DNA of 64,000 nt from the NCBI GenBank assembly GCA_963710495.1, contig CAVQAI010000012.1, forward strand, positions 1 to 64,000, read 5' to 3'. The position numbers and the translations under genes are program-made. Positions 1 through 8,190 of the stretch are shown here, piece after piece. Every line of letters begins with the position of its first letter. Within the stretch, counting starts at the first letter, position 1. The notes below the pieces were generated by a model. That model was not told the origin of the DNA. It made no database searches and saw nothing but the letters and a program-made list of their open reading frames with translations. Source of the DNA: Bog-756 sp963710495. GTDB taxonomy: Bacteria > Actinomycetota > Acidimicrobiia > Acidimicrobiales > RAAP-2.

Positions 1-96
1 AACGTCGGTACCGGTGCCGGCGAGGTCCCTGAGGCGCCCCACACGCGAGGGGACCGACGTTGGGAACTTCCCTTCAGCTTCGTGATAGCCGCCTAG
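1..96. repeat. Dispersed palindromic repeat, copy 1
   Basis: A 61-bp imperfect palindrome (1-61) opens with AACGTCGGT and closes with its exact complement ACCGACGTT. Inside are two smaller hairpins, one of them CCCC-N8-GGGG. A tail of about 35 bp (62-96, ending GCCGCCTAG) is also conserved in copies 2 and 4. It starts at the window edge, so its left flank is unseen. It is intergenic and lies next to an IS110 remnant. Function unknown: REP/MITE-like or structured RNA. Confidence 0.75.
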
Positions 97-103
97 CCCC
101 TAA

Positions 104-345
104 CGAATCCTCTTTGAGTCAAGAGGGTGATTTTCTGGGAATTTGGGCGCGTCGAATCAGGCCACCAATCGAAGCCGTGAATGCCTAAAGTTGGGTGGGT
201 CCGGGAGTGACTTCGCCGAAGAGCCGGTCGTCAGGGTACAGAGCCGGTCACGCAGGCCACGAGTCGTTCCCGCTTGTCCTCCCGGGCCCCTTAGTGCTGG
301 GCGTCGAGGATCAGGTGCCGGTAGACGGTATTGGAAAGGGATGCT
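104..345 (-). mobile_element. IS110-family remnant (transposase C-terminus plus right end)
   Basis: Read on the minus strand, 291-335 encodes SNTVYRHLILDAQH and a stop, matching the C-terminus of the IS110 transposase at 31.4-32.4 kb (SNAVYRQLLIDAQK). The following non-coding DNA is nearly identical to the stretch after that transposase's stop: 181-295 matches 32425-32532, and about 104-128 matches 32588-32612, including a CCTCTT/AAGAGG hairpin. The rest of the element is gone and the coding frame breaks just upstream of the matching peptide. It is a dead fragment. The stretch from 346 to the amine oxidase start at 578 holds nothing I recognise. Confidence 0.8.
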
Positions 346-577
346 TCCGCACCTCGGTACGAGCTCCCGAGGGTCGCTTCTTGTTCCACGCGGTGGACGA
401 ACTCGTCGAGGCTGAGCCCGGTCGACACATGTCCCGCGACAAGCTCTTTGCCAGGAACGCGGAACGCGTCTATCGCTGCTTGCCGGCGCCCCGGTCGTCT
501 GCCCGGTGGGCGTCCCCGACAAGGCACTATTCCGGCACCGTCGACCCGCCCCGGTCCGGTTGGACCATCATGGCGGC

Positions 578-1927
578 ATGGAAGCAGACGTGATCGTGGT
601 CGGGGCCGGGTTGGCCGGCTTGACGGCGGCTCAGCGGCTGATCGAGCTCGGCCGCGCCGTGGTGGTCCTCGAGGCCAGGGACCGGGTCGGGGGTCGAGTC
701 GTGAACGTGACCACCTCGGACGGCACCGTCGTGGAGTTGGGTGGCCAGTGGGTCGGCCCGACCCAGGACAGGGTCCTGGCCCTCGCCGAGGACCTGAAGC
801 TCGAGCTGTTCCCCACCTACAACGAGGGTGAGAACGTCGTGGTGTATCACGGGCGGAAGCAGCACTACACCGGGGCCATCCCCAAGCTCCCGGTGCCCGT
901 GCTGGCCGACGTGGGCCAGGCCCAGCTCCGTCTCGACCGGATGGCCCGCCAGGTGCCCCTCGACACCCCGTGGACGGCACGGCTCGCCGATCGCTGGGAC
1001 AGCCAGACGCTCGAGGGGTGGGTGCGACGGAACATGGGCACCCGGGGAGGCCGGGAGATGCTCCGCCTGGGGGTGCGAGCCGTCTTCGCCGCCGAGGCCC
1101 GCGACCTCTCGCTGCTCCACTTCCTCTTCTACAGCCATTCGGGCGGCCTGCTCGACCGGCTGTTCAACGTGAAGGACGGAGCCCAGGAGTCCCGCATCGT
1201 TGGTGGGTCCCAGCTGCTGGCCCTCGGGCTGGCTGACCGGCTCGGGGACGCGGTGCGGCTCGGCACGGCCGTCCGCCGAATCGAACAGGACGACGACGGG
1301 GTCACGGTTCAGGGCGACCAGGTCTCGCTCCTCGGCCAGCAGGTCGTGGTCACCGTCCCTCCGCTGTTGGCGGGGCGGATCGTCTACGAGCCGGCGCTGC
1401 CCACCATGAGGGAGCAGCTGACCCAGCGGATGCCCATGGGGTCGGTCATCAAGTGCATGGCCGTCTACGACGAGCCCTTCTGGCGGGCCGAGGGCCTGAC
1501 CGGTCAGGCCACCGACGAGCTCGGGCCGGCCCAGCTGACCTTCGACAATTCGCCTCCGTCCGGGACACCGGGGGTGCTGCTCGCCTTCGTCGAGGGGACC
1601 CACGCCCGGCATCTCTCGGCGTGCAGCTCGGAGGAGCGCCGCCGGGCGATCGTCGAAGGACTGGCCCGGTGCTTCGGGCCTCGAGCCGCCGCGCCCGAGG
1701 AGTTCGTGGAGCTCGACTGGTCGGCCGAGCAGTGGAGCGGGGGCTGCTACGGAGCCCACCTCCCACCTGGCGTCCTGTCGGACTTCGGACCGGCCCTCCG
1801 TCAGCGGTGCGGGCGGATCCACTGGGCCGGAACCGAATCGGCCAGCCTGTGGGCTGGCTACATGGACGGTGCAGTGCGCTCGGGTGAGCGGGTGGCCGTG
1901 GAGGTGGAACAGGCACTGGCGGCCTGA
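578..1927 (+). CDS. Flavin-containing monoamine oxidase family protein
   Basis: Predicted FAD-dependent amine oxidase of 449 residues, oxidising an amine to an imine with release of H2O2. The N-terminus has the ADP-binding fold VIVVGAGLAGLTAAQRL (residues 5-21), the ribose-binding acid and the GG doublet LEARDRVGGR. The C-terminus has the FAD-contacting HWAGTES and YMDGAVRSGERVA segments, as in MAO and polyamine/putrescine oxidases. The frame is open to 506, but the family start is the ATG at 578 just before the dinucleotide fold; no strong ribosome binding site is visible. No partner gene is adjacent, so the substrate cannot be assigned. It is cytoplasmic, with no signal peptide. Confidence 0.9.
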   Translation: MEADVIVVGAGLAGLTAAQRLIELGRAVVVLEARDRVGGRVVNVTTSDGTVVELGGQWVGPTQDRVLALAEDLKLELFPTYNEGENVVVYHGRKQHYTGAIPKLPVPVLADVGQAQLRLDRMARQVPLDTPWTARLADRWDSQTLEGWVRRNMGTRGGREMLRLGVRAVFAAEARDLSLLHFLFYSHSGGLLDRLFNVKDGAQESRIVGGSQLLALGLADRLGDAVRLGTAVRRIEQDDDGVTVQGDQVSLLGQQVVVTVPPLLAGRIVYEPALPTMREQLTQRMPMGSVIKCMAVYDEPFWRAEGLTGQATDELGPAQLTFDNSPPSGTPGVLLAFVEGTHARHLSACSSEERRRAIVEGLARCFGPRAAAPEEFVELDWSAEQWSGGCYGAHLPPGVLSDFGPALRQRCGRIHWAGTESASLWAGYMDGAVRSGERVAVEVEQALAA

Positions 1928-2050
1928 TGTCGGAGAAGCCGCGACAGACTGGGCGGGGCGATATGCGACACCCTGTGCGCCATCTCCCCGGAGGGAACCC
2001 TCTTTGCCAAGAAATCGGATCGGCCGTCCGGGAACGAGAAGGTCGACACA

Positions 2051-2566
2051 GTGAGCGGCAAGCCACCTCTGCGCGCAACGAACGATCGGGTCCCCGTCCC
2101 CCGGCACTGCCAGGCCGGGCGGAGGCACTTCAAGTCTGGCGCTCGGAGCCCGACGGGTCGGGAACCATCAGCCATGCGACCTCGGAGGGGTCAGAAGGTA
2201 GTAGAGGCCCCGTCGCCGGTGGCCGGAACGGCGGCAGTCCGGGATCCAAGTAGGTGTGGGCCGGCTGGGAAGAAGGACGTGCGGCGCGGTGTTGTAGAGC
2301 AAGAGGTATTCGAGCCTCCTGCAGCATCCGCAAGGGCCCCCGGTTCCCCCCCGGGGGTTCTTCGCGTCTGGCTGATTAGCATCAGCCCCGTGGTCGTGAT
2401 CCTGGTCCTTCCGGTGATGGGCTTCATCTGGCTCCGTCGCCGCCTCCTTTTCCGACGCGAGGCCGGGCTCCTGCTCGAACGGTCTGTGGCCGAAGCTCAG
2501 GCGGCGGTCCGGCAGCGCGAGATCATCGAGGAGATGGAGCTTCAGTTCGCCGAGCGGCAGTCTTAG
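2051..2566 (+). CDS. Hypothetical single-pass membrane protein
   Basis: Not a family I recognise. The open frame ends with one clear transmembrane segment (VWLISISPVVVILVLPVMGF) followed by an arginine-rich stop-transfer run and an acidic amphipathic helix rich in Glu/Gln/Arg, looking like a short cytoplasmic coiled coil. The first 100 residues are low-complexity Pro/Arg/Ala and may not be translated. Internal starts such as the ATG at 2174 would keep the membrane helix. Only the last 70 residues look protein-like. Confidence 0.35.
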   Translation: MSGKPPLRATNDRVPVPRHCQAGRRHFKSGARSPTGREPSAMRPRRGQKVVEAPSPVAGTAAVRDPSRCGPAGKKDVRRGVVEQEVFEPPAASARAPGSPPGVLRVWLISISPVVVILVLPVMGFIWLRRRLLFRREAGLLLERSVAEAQAAVRQREIIEEMELQFAERQS

Positions 2567-2838
2567 CCGGCAGCCAGTTCCGGCCGCGGCCCGGAGCGTG
2601 GCTGCCATTCCCAACGCCCCAGGGCCCCGACGCGCCGCTCGCGGGTTGAGCAGTTCCCGCCCCCTCATGTTGGCTGACCCATGTTGGAATGACCTGAGAG
2701 TGTTAGGAGTCAGGTGTGGGTCGGACAGCGAATCGTTCATGGCGTTTGCAGTTAGGACGTTGACTCGTGGTGCCGCAAAGCCTCGCCGAAGAAGAGTTCC
2801 CAACATCGAGCTGGAATGCCAGTCAGACTGTGTGCCCC

Positions 2839-4176
2839 ATGAGCCCTCCGGACACCAAGTACGTAGCCGTCGGGGATGCTGACGTTGCCTACCAGGTCCT
2901 CGGAGAGGGACCTGCCGACCTCCTCTTCTTCAACGGGCTCGGCAGCAACGTCGAAATGGCGTGGGAGGACCGCGACATTGCCGACTTCCTCAGACGGCTG
3001 GCGTCGTTACGCCGCTTAATCTTTCTCGATCGACGAGGCACCGGGGCATCTGACGGTGTGCCGCGTAACGCCATACCAACATGGGAGGAGTGGACAGAAG
3101 ACATCGAAAGCGTCCTCAACGCGGTCGGGTCCGAGCAGACATCCATTCTCGCGACGGTCGATGCTGGCCCGATCGCGATCCTCTATGCCGCTGCACATCC
3201 CGAACGGGTCGATTCCCTGGTGCTGTGCAATACCACTGCCCGATATCTGGTCGCTGACGACTATCCGATCGGTTTCACACCTGATGCGCTCGATTTCGTC
3301 ATCGAGTTCCTCCGGACCCACTGGGGCACGCCGGAGTTTCTCTCGCTTGCTGGTGCAGCTGGCCCGGAAGAAGACCCAGTTCGCCGCGATGCTCTGGCTC
3401 GGCTCTTCCGGTCGTCGGTCACCCCGAGAACCGCGGCCGCACAGTACGACTACCTGCTTCGCAACCTCGATGTTCGCCCGGTGCTCCCGCTCCTCGGGGC
3501 GCCCACGCTGGTCCTGAGCGCCGACAATCCAAGCTTCCTGCCCATTGCTCATGGGCGTTATGTGGCTGAGCACATTGAGGGATCCAAGTTCGTCGCGTTG
3601 CCGGGGCAAGACATGTTGATCTTCAGTCAGCAGGACCTAGTGTTCGATGAGGTGGCCGAGTTCTTGACCGGTACGAGACCAGTAACCGATATCGACCGAG
3701 TATTGGTTTCTGTACTCTTCACCGATATCGTCGGATCAACCGAACGTGCAGCCTCGCTTGGTGATCAACGGTGGCGGTCCCTGTTGGATCGTCACGATCA
3801 AATTGTCCGCGAACAGCTTCGGATCTTTCGAGGTCGGGAGGTCAACACGACGGGAGACGGCTTCGTCGCTTCCTTCGATGGTCCAGCTCGAGCCATCCGT
3901 TGTGGCCAGGTGATCATCGATGCCACTCGAGCCCTCGGCATCGAGCTGCGCATGGGTCTCCACACCGGTGAATGCGAGGTGAGAGGCAACGATCTGGGCG
4001 GCCTCGCCGTTCACATCGCAGCTCGCGTCGGTTCTTTGGCCTCACCGAGCGAGGTCCTTGTCTCGGGCACCGTCAAGGACCTCGTGGTCGGCTCAGGCAT
4101 CGAGTTCAATGACCGAGGTGAGCACGTGCTGAAGGGGGTGCCGGGGAGCTGGAAGCTCTACGCGGTCTCTGGTTGA
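2839..4176 (+). CDS. Alpha/beta-hydrolase-like sensor fused to class III adenylate cyclase
   Basis: 445 residues from the ATG at 2839 (a GTG at 2767 would add 24). Residues 1-270 have the alpha/beta-hydrolase fold; the rest is a class III nucleotidyl cyclase. The cyclase keeps the first metal Asp in FTDIVGST (294-301), the second in TTGDGF (Asp340), and the AVHIAARV segment, with His where Asn is usual. The hydrolase nucleophile elbow, normally G-x-S-x-G, reads ATVDAGP, so Asp108 replaces the serine. Such fusions are common in actinobacteria, where the hydrolase part is thought to sense a ligand. Product probably cAMP. It stands alone on the plus strand. Confidence 0.85.
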   Translation: MSPPDTKYVAVGDADVAYQVLGEGPADLLFFNGLGSNVEMAWEDRDIADFLRRLASLRRLIFLDRRGTGASDGVPRNAIPTWEEWTEDIESVLNAVGSEQTSILATVDAGPIAILYAAAHPERVDSLVLCNTTARYLVADDYPIGFTPDALDFVIEFLRTHWGTPEFLSLAGAAGPEEDPVRRDALARLFRSSVTPRTAAAQYDYLLRNLDVRPVLPLLGAPTLVLSADNPSFLPIAHGRYVAEHIEGSKFVALPGQDMLIFSQQDLVFDEVAEFLTGTRPVTDIDRVLVSVLFTDIVGSTERAASLGDQRWRSLLDRHDQIVREQLRIFRGREVNTTGDGFVASFDGPARAIRCGQVIIDATRALGIELRMGLHTGECEVRGNDLGGLAVHIAARVGSLASPSEVLVSGTVKDLVVGSGIEFNDRGEHVLKGVPGSWKLYAVSG

Positions 4177-4367
4177 ACCGCAACTCCAATCAAGTTCGTT
4201 CTTCGACTCAGTCACAGAATGAAACGACCGACGTAGCCCCAACGAGTCGTCTCGTCTTAGGACCCACAACTCCCGCAAATCGTAAGGACAGACTGGCCCC
4301 GTATCACCCCGGATATGTACCGCCATGCAAGTTGACTCGAGCCCGACCCCAACCCGTCATCTCGTCG

Positions 4368-4462
4368 AACGTCGGTACTGGTGCCGGCGAGGTGGCCGAA
4401 GCGCCTTGTCCGCGAGGGAACCGACGTTTGGAGTTGCCATTCAGCTTCGCAGTGCCGCCTAG
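4368..4462. repeat. Dispersed palindromic repeat, copy 2
   Basis: Exactly 61 bp from AACGTCGGT to ACCGACGTT (4368-4428), then the conserved tail ending GCCGCCTAG (to 4462). The inner hairpins differ in sequence from copy 1 but keep pairing (GGCG/CGCC, and CCT/AGG around TGTCCGCG). It lies between the cyclase gene and the convergent zinc-ribbon gene. Confidence 0.75.
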
Positions 4463-4571
4463 TCGGCGCACGTCTCCCGTTTGATCGGGTCTTGGGCACA
4501 CCCAATCAGGGTGCTCCGCCGTCGCCTGGATCGCCCCTGACAATCGCCGCAGGCTGTGGGCGCGACGAGGT

Positions 4572-4781
4572 TTAGAGCTCGTCATCGAGCATGAAGGCCT
4601 CGACGTTAATGAGCTTGCCCGATCCGTCGATGCCGAATGCCCGATCCTGGCCAGCTGACGCATAGCACGAGAGGCACGTTCCGACCCACGGATGAACTTG
4701 GCCGGCCACATCCCGCCATCCCATCCCGACTGCTGTTGAAATAGGGCCACCGCAGGCTGGACAGACGCGGTCATCTGTCAT
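4572..4781 (-). CDS. Small zinc-ribbon protein, unknown function
   Basis: 69 residues with two CxxC pairs, CPACGG at the N-terminus and CLSC around residue 38, the pattern of a small zinc ribbon, and an acidic C-terminus ending DDEL. I do not recognise a specific family. No strong ribosome binding site precedes the ATG at 4781. It is flanked by repeat copy 2, and the upstream 250 bp (4782-5032) contains no recognisable gene. Confidence 0.55.
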   Translation of the reverse strand: MTDDRVCPACGGPISTAVGMGWRDVAGQVHPWVGTCLSCYASAGQDRAFGIDGSGKLINVEAFMLDDEL

Positions 4782-5032
4782 GGTCGGAGTCTAGGCCGCT
4801 AGCAACTAAGCCCTACCCCCAATCGCCCTGTGACACCCTGAATGCTCGGCGTGGAAGTACCGCATGGCGTTGGAGCGCAAACCCAATGAAACCGCAGTTC
4901 GGTGGCCGGGGTCCCGTCTAACTCCCTTTCGGATCTTTAGCCGGCACATTCCGGGTGACCGGAACTCTTGCACGCAGCAAAGTGTGTGAAGCTACGGATC
5001 AACTCGAGCCCTTTGGGAACGGGAGAAGTCAA

Positions 5033-5140
5033 ATGAGTTGGGACCCCTACGAGAACCTTCCACTTGCTGCTTCCCTCTCAGTCACCAGCGCCAACCTGTG
5101 GGAAGGCGAGACACCGGCCACGCCTCAGGTCAGCGGCCTT
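5033..5140 (+). pseudogene. Truncated N-terminus of a PEBP (YbhB/YbcL) family protein
   Basis: A GGGAGAAG ribosome binding site precedes an ATG whose first 36 codons (SWDPYENLPLAASLSVTSAN, then ...TPQVSGL) match the start of phosphatidylethanolamine-binding-like proteins (YbhB/YbcL). Homology ends there, and the frame then runs out of phase into the dodecin gene. The remaining 130-140 residues, including the ligand pocket, are missing. It looks like a deletion scar joined to the dodecin leader. Confidence 0.6.
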
Positions 5141-5172
5141 AGTCTTTTGGCAACCACGAAAGGGGGACAAAC

Positions 5173-5388
5173 ATGGCTGAAAGCGTTTACAAGGTCATCG
5201 AACTCGTCGGAACTAGTGAGGAGTCCTGGGAGAAGGCTGCTAGTGCGGCGGTAGCGCAGGCGGCAGGGTCACTTCGTGACCTTCGCATTGCCGAAGTGGT
5301 CGAACTCGATCTCCAGATCGAGGATGGGCAGGTCAAGACCTACCGAGCCAAAGTGAAAGTGTCATTCAAGCTGCGAACGCGACCCTGA
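5173..5388 (+). CDS. Dodecin family flavin-binding protein
   Basis: 71 residues, matching dodecin over its whole length: VYKVIELVGTS at the start, the helix AVAQAAGSLRDLR, then EVVELDLQIEDGQVKTYRAKVKVSFKL. Dodecins form hollow dodecamers that store or buffer FMN/riboflavin in the cytoplasm. The ATG at 5173 has a strong ribosome binding site (AAAGGGGG) 5 bp upstream. The residue aligned with the flavin-stacking Trp of halophilic dodecins (RxxWxxEV) is Ile-Ala here (LRIAEVVE), so binding may differ from the archaeal type. Confidence 0.93.
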   Translation: MAESVYKVIELVGTSEESWEKAASAAVAQAAGSLRDLRIAEVVELDLQIEDGQVKTYRAKVKVSFKLRTRP

Positions 5389-5553
5389 TGGTCATATTAA
5401 ATGCCTCTGGTTAGCCCCGATCGCCTGATATGCCCTGCCCCGACCGTTAGGCCAGTCAACGCCTGAGCAAGCAACATTCTGGGGCACCCGTGCGGACCGT
5501 CGAAAGAATCCTTAAACCCTGAACAATTCCTTGGAAGCAGTTACGCTTTGCGC

Positions 5554-5982
5554 ATGCCAAGGCGTACCCTCGAAGAACTGTCCTGGGACGAGTGTTTCAC
5601 ACTGCTCAGTCGAGAGACTGTCGGTCGCCTCGTATATATGGATGATCTAGGACCAGCCGCAGTTCCCGTCAACTATGCCGTCGCTGGTCATGACATCGTC
5701 TTCCGTTCTGAGGACGGAGGCAAGATACGCGAATTGCGGGAATTCGATGCTGCCTTCGAGGTCGATCACATCGACGAGGCCAGTCGCTCGGGATGGAGCG
5801 TCCTCGTGCGTGGCACCAGTAAAGAGGTCGGATTCGAACGCCTTCCCGAACTACTGCGGCAGATCCACGGCGGCGTGCCGACGCCCTGGAAGAAGGGCAT
5901 CCACAAGATCTGGGTGGTCATCACACCAAAGACAGTTACCGGTCGGCGTTTGGCCGACTTCGCTTCGGAGGAATTCTTTTGA
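5554..5982 (+). CDS. Pyridoxamine 5'-phosphate oxidase-like flavin-binding protein
   Basis: 142 residues of the split-barrel FMN-binding fold (Pyridox_ox_2 / NimA-like group). Family marks are the N-terminal helix ending LLSRETVGRLVY, the strand AAVPVNYAV, IVFRSEDGGKIREL for the flavin phosphate, AAFEVDHID, and GWSVLVRGTSKEV. Such proteins bind FMN, F420 or heme and act as small reductases; which one cannot be told. The frame is open from a TTG at 5548, but the ATG at 5554 is the likely start. The preceding 160 bp (5389-5553) hold no gene. Confidence 0.82.
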   Translation: MPRRTLEELSWDECFTLLSRETVGRLVYMDDLGPAAVPVNYAVAGHDIVFRSEDGGKIRELREFDAAFEVDHIDEASRSGWSVLVRGTSKEVGFERLPELLRQIHGGVPTPWKKGIHKIWVVITPKTVTGRRLADFASEEFF

Positions 5983-6081
5983 ACCGAACCACCCTTGGCT
6001 CACTAATTGTCATGGCTCGATGGCCATAATCTCGGGGCCGTGGCTCAGTTGGGCGGTGACTGAGGTGAGCGACCCGCATCC

Positions 6082-6855
6082 TCACTCCTTGGCCCGCACC
6101 CACTGATAGATGGTCGGAGCGACAGTCCGCATAATGGGTGCGACGAGCGGTAGCGCGGCCGCATTGATTTCCAACCTCGGGCCACCTAGGCGACGCAGCA
6201 CGAGCGAGGAAACCTGTTCCTCGGTACGCCGGACAGCGGCCGGCGGCATGCGCATGCCGCCGTCATTCACTGCTGACAGTCCCATCTCGGTCGGGACCCA
6301 CCCCGGGTAGACGACATGGAGGAAGGCCCTATCCGGGCGCACTTCATAGGAGAGGCTCTCGGTTGCCGCGGACAGTGCCGCCTTGCTTGCCGCGTAGTCC
6401 CCGGCACCCCGCCCCGGAACCCTCGCGTCGTCGGAACTCATATTGGCAATGGCTCCGAAGCGCCGCAGCCGCATACCGGGCAGCACGGTTAGCATGCCCG
6501 CGTAGGGGGTGACGAAGTTCACCTCCATGACAGCGCGGATAGACTCTGTGGTTACCGGCTCGGTGCGGATGATCCCGCCGACGCCGGCGATGTTGAGCAG
6601 GATGTCGACTCGGGCGTACTCCTCCTCCACCCGCTTCAGCAGGTCAACGAACGAGGAGACATCCGAAAGGTCGCAGACCCGGTAATCCGAACCTGGACTG
6701 CTCAGCCGCATCTCCTCGGTGAGCGCACGCAGCCGCTCTTCACGCCGGGCAACCCCCACGACCACCGCTCCGGCCCGAGCCAGGTCCACCGCCAACCGGC
6801 GACCGAGCCCCGCGGAGGCCCCGGTGACAACTGCCACCTTGCCTCGAGGGTCCAT
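6082..6855 (-). CDS. Short-chain dehydrogenase/reductase (SDR)
   Basis: 257 residues from the ATG at 6855 (an upstream start would add 12). Classical SDR features: cofactor loop TGASAGLG, DLSD for the adenine contact, NIAGVGG in place of NNAG, a Ser in ANMSSDDA, and the catalytic YAASK. After the catalytic helix comes YPGWVPTEMG, then a longer C-terminal tail with hydrophobic residues (LPLVAPIMRTVAPTIYQWV), as in SDRs that associate with membranes. Substrate unknown. It is monocistronic and convergent with the PNPOx-like gene. Confidence 0.88.
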   Translation of the reverse strand: MDPRGKVAVVTGASAGLGRRLAVDLARAGAVVVGVARREERLRALTEEMRLSSPGSDYRVCDLSDVSSFVDLLKRVEEEYARVDILLNIAGVGGIIRTEPVTTESIRAVMEVNFVTPYAGMLTVLPGMRLRRFGAIANMSSDDARVPGRGAGDYAASKAALSAATESLSYEVRPDRAFLHVVYPGWVPTEMGLSAVNDGGMRMPPAAVRRTEEQVSSLVLRRLGGPRLEINAAALPLVAPIMRTVAPTIYQWVRAKE

Positions 6856-6975
6856 GGCCGCTCGCCGACGCATGCCCACCACGGCCGTCACGGTAGTTCG
6901 TCACAGTCAATATCGTGGCCCATTCCGTGTCAAAGGTGGGACGTTCAGGTGGTGCGAGTCAGGCACCTACGGCCG

Positions 6976-7020
6976 CCCCACTCCCCACTCCCCACTCCCC
7001 ACTCCCCACTCCCCACTCCC
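6976..7020 (+). repeat. Heptanucleotide tandem repeat (CCCCACT)6
   Basis: Six perfect tandem copies of CCCCACT (6976-7017) followed by CCC. It lies in the upstream region of the minus-strand SDR gene and 18 bp left of palindromic repeat copy 3. Copy number is likely to vary by slippage. No coding role is seen. Confidence 0.9.
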
Positions 7021-7037
7021 TGCTTCGCGTTCAGCGC

Positions 7038-7098
7038 AACGTCGGGTCCCGTCTCGGCGAGGTAGCTGAGGCACCTCGTCAGAAGGGTGACCGACGTT
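7038..7098. repeat. Dispersed palindromic repeat, copy 3
   Basis: 61 bp with terminal AACGTCGG and CCGACGTT. The second inner hairpin is CACC...GGTG here, different in sequence but equivalent in pairing to the other copies. The tail seen in copies 1, 2 and 4 is absent: sequence after 7098 diverges. Confidence 0.65.
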
Positions 7099-7284
7099 AA
7101 GCCTGAATACCGGGAAGCTGGAACCGGCGGCAAGCCGCTGTGCAGGCGCTGCTCGCCCACCTAGCGACGTTCGGGCGGAGGAGTGCCGCTTGGCGACGGG
7201 AACCTGCCGAAAGCCTCTGGTTGACGCTTCGCGCAGACGGGCAGAATGGCCTTAGCCACGACTTGGCTAATCGAGGGCATGACA

Positions 7285-7647
7285 ATGGAGAACCTCATGG
7301 TCAACAGAAATCGAAGGGACCGGGACGACGGTGCGGAGCGCCTCATCGAATCGCTTGCGGGTGCGGAGAAGTCAGCGCTCGAGGCGGTGCGAAAGTTCCT
7401 TGACACGGTTGACGACGCATTCCCTCACCTGGGCGAAGGCGGTGGCCAGCGTCAGAAGATCATCGACTCGGCATTCAAGATGACAGAAGAGCTGGTTGGA
7501 GCATCAAACCAGCTTGCCCAGCGGTTGGTGAAGGTTGGTGGATCTGCTGCCAAGCGTGCGCCGGCCCGCAAGGCTGCGGCGAGCAAATCGGCGGCTCGGA
7601 AGACCACTGCCAAGCGTTCACCGGCCCGCAAGGCTGCGGCGAGCTGA
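7285..7647 (+). CDS. Small protein with histone-H1-like Lys/Ala tail
   Basis: 120 residues from the ATG at 7285, which sits 8 bp after a GAGGG; ATGs at 7279 and 7246 are also in frame. The N-terminal 80 residues are predicted helical (GAERLIESLAGAEKSALEAV) with no known family. The last 35 residues are low-complexity and basic, with the motif AKR(A/S)PARKAAA occurring twice, like the C-terminal tails of bacterial H1-like and mycobacterial HupB/Lsr2-associated proteins. A role in DNA or polyphosphate binding is inferred from composition only. It lies between palindromic repeats 3 and 4. Confidence 0.7.
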   Translation: MENLMVNRNRRDRDDGAERLIESLAGAEKSALEAVRKFLDTVDDAFPHLGEGGGQRQKIIDSAFKMTEELVGASNQLAQRLVKVGGSAAKRAPARKAAASKSAARKTTAKRSPARKAAAS

Positions 7648-7889
7648 CTCTGTTGGCCCTTGATCATGAACCCAAGTCGGAGTAGAACCGAACTGGCTAA
7701 TTGGCTCAGCAATCCACGAATCGCCATTTGGCTATGGCGGTCCGGCTGGGCGAATCGGCGCATGCGCCCGAAGGCTCCCGGCTCAGTCCGGGGGACCCTC
7801 GCGTTGGGGACCCTGTGGTTCGGGCGTTCACGCAAGTGATCGCGATACGTCGCGTCCGCCACTCCCCCACTTCGCTCTTCACCTGGCTC

Positions 7890-7990
7890 CACGTCGGTTC
7901 GGGTCCGGTCGGGGTCCCTGAATGAGGCACCCCGTAAGCGAGGAGACCGACGTTTAGAACTTTCGTTCAGCTTCGTAGTTGCCGCTTGAG
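7890..7990. repeat. Dispersed palindromic repeat, copy 4
   Basis: 65 bp from CACGTCGGT to ACCGACGTT (7890-7954); the first base of the terminal stem is changed and four extra bases lie inside. The conserved tail follows (TTCAGCTTCGTAGTTGCCGC, to 7990). It is intergenic between the H1-like gene and the esterase. The stretch 7648-7889 has no recognisable gene. Confidence 0.7.
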
Positions 7991-8190
7991 CCAGCCCTGA
8001 GACTGCTCCCACGCTGGGGCGGTTATCTTCTGCCCCGACCGACCCTCACCAGGGTCCTTGGCCGGCCAAGTGGTCGCCCAAGGACGAGTTCCAGACGCGG
8101 CGACCGATCATCGGCCCCAGTTGGCGGTCCTCCACGAGATTCTCCGCCGTCCTTGGCATTGGCCACGAGTTGGGCTTGTGGTCGCAATGA

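Noticed and set aside
527..2128. Long minus-strand frame (533 codons) opposite the amine oxidase gene
   Set aside because: Pure antisense of a well-supported gene; Arg/Pro/Gly-rich, no family motif. A common artefact of high-GC coding DNA.
1..7990. Palindromic repeats as integron attC sites
   Set aside because: Copies begin AAC and end GTT and are about 60 bp, like attC, but only copy 3 has a good GTTRRRY core, copy 4 lacks the AAC, the tail beyond the core is conserved, genes between copies face both ways, and no integrase is present.
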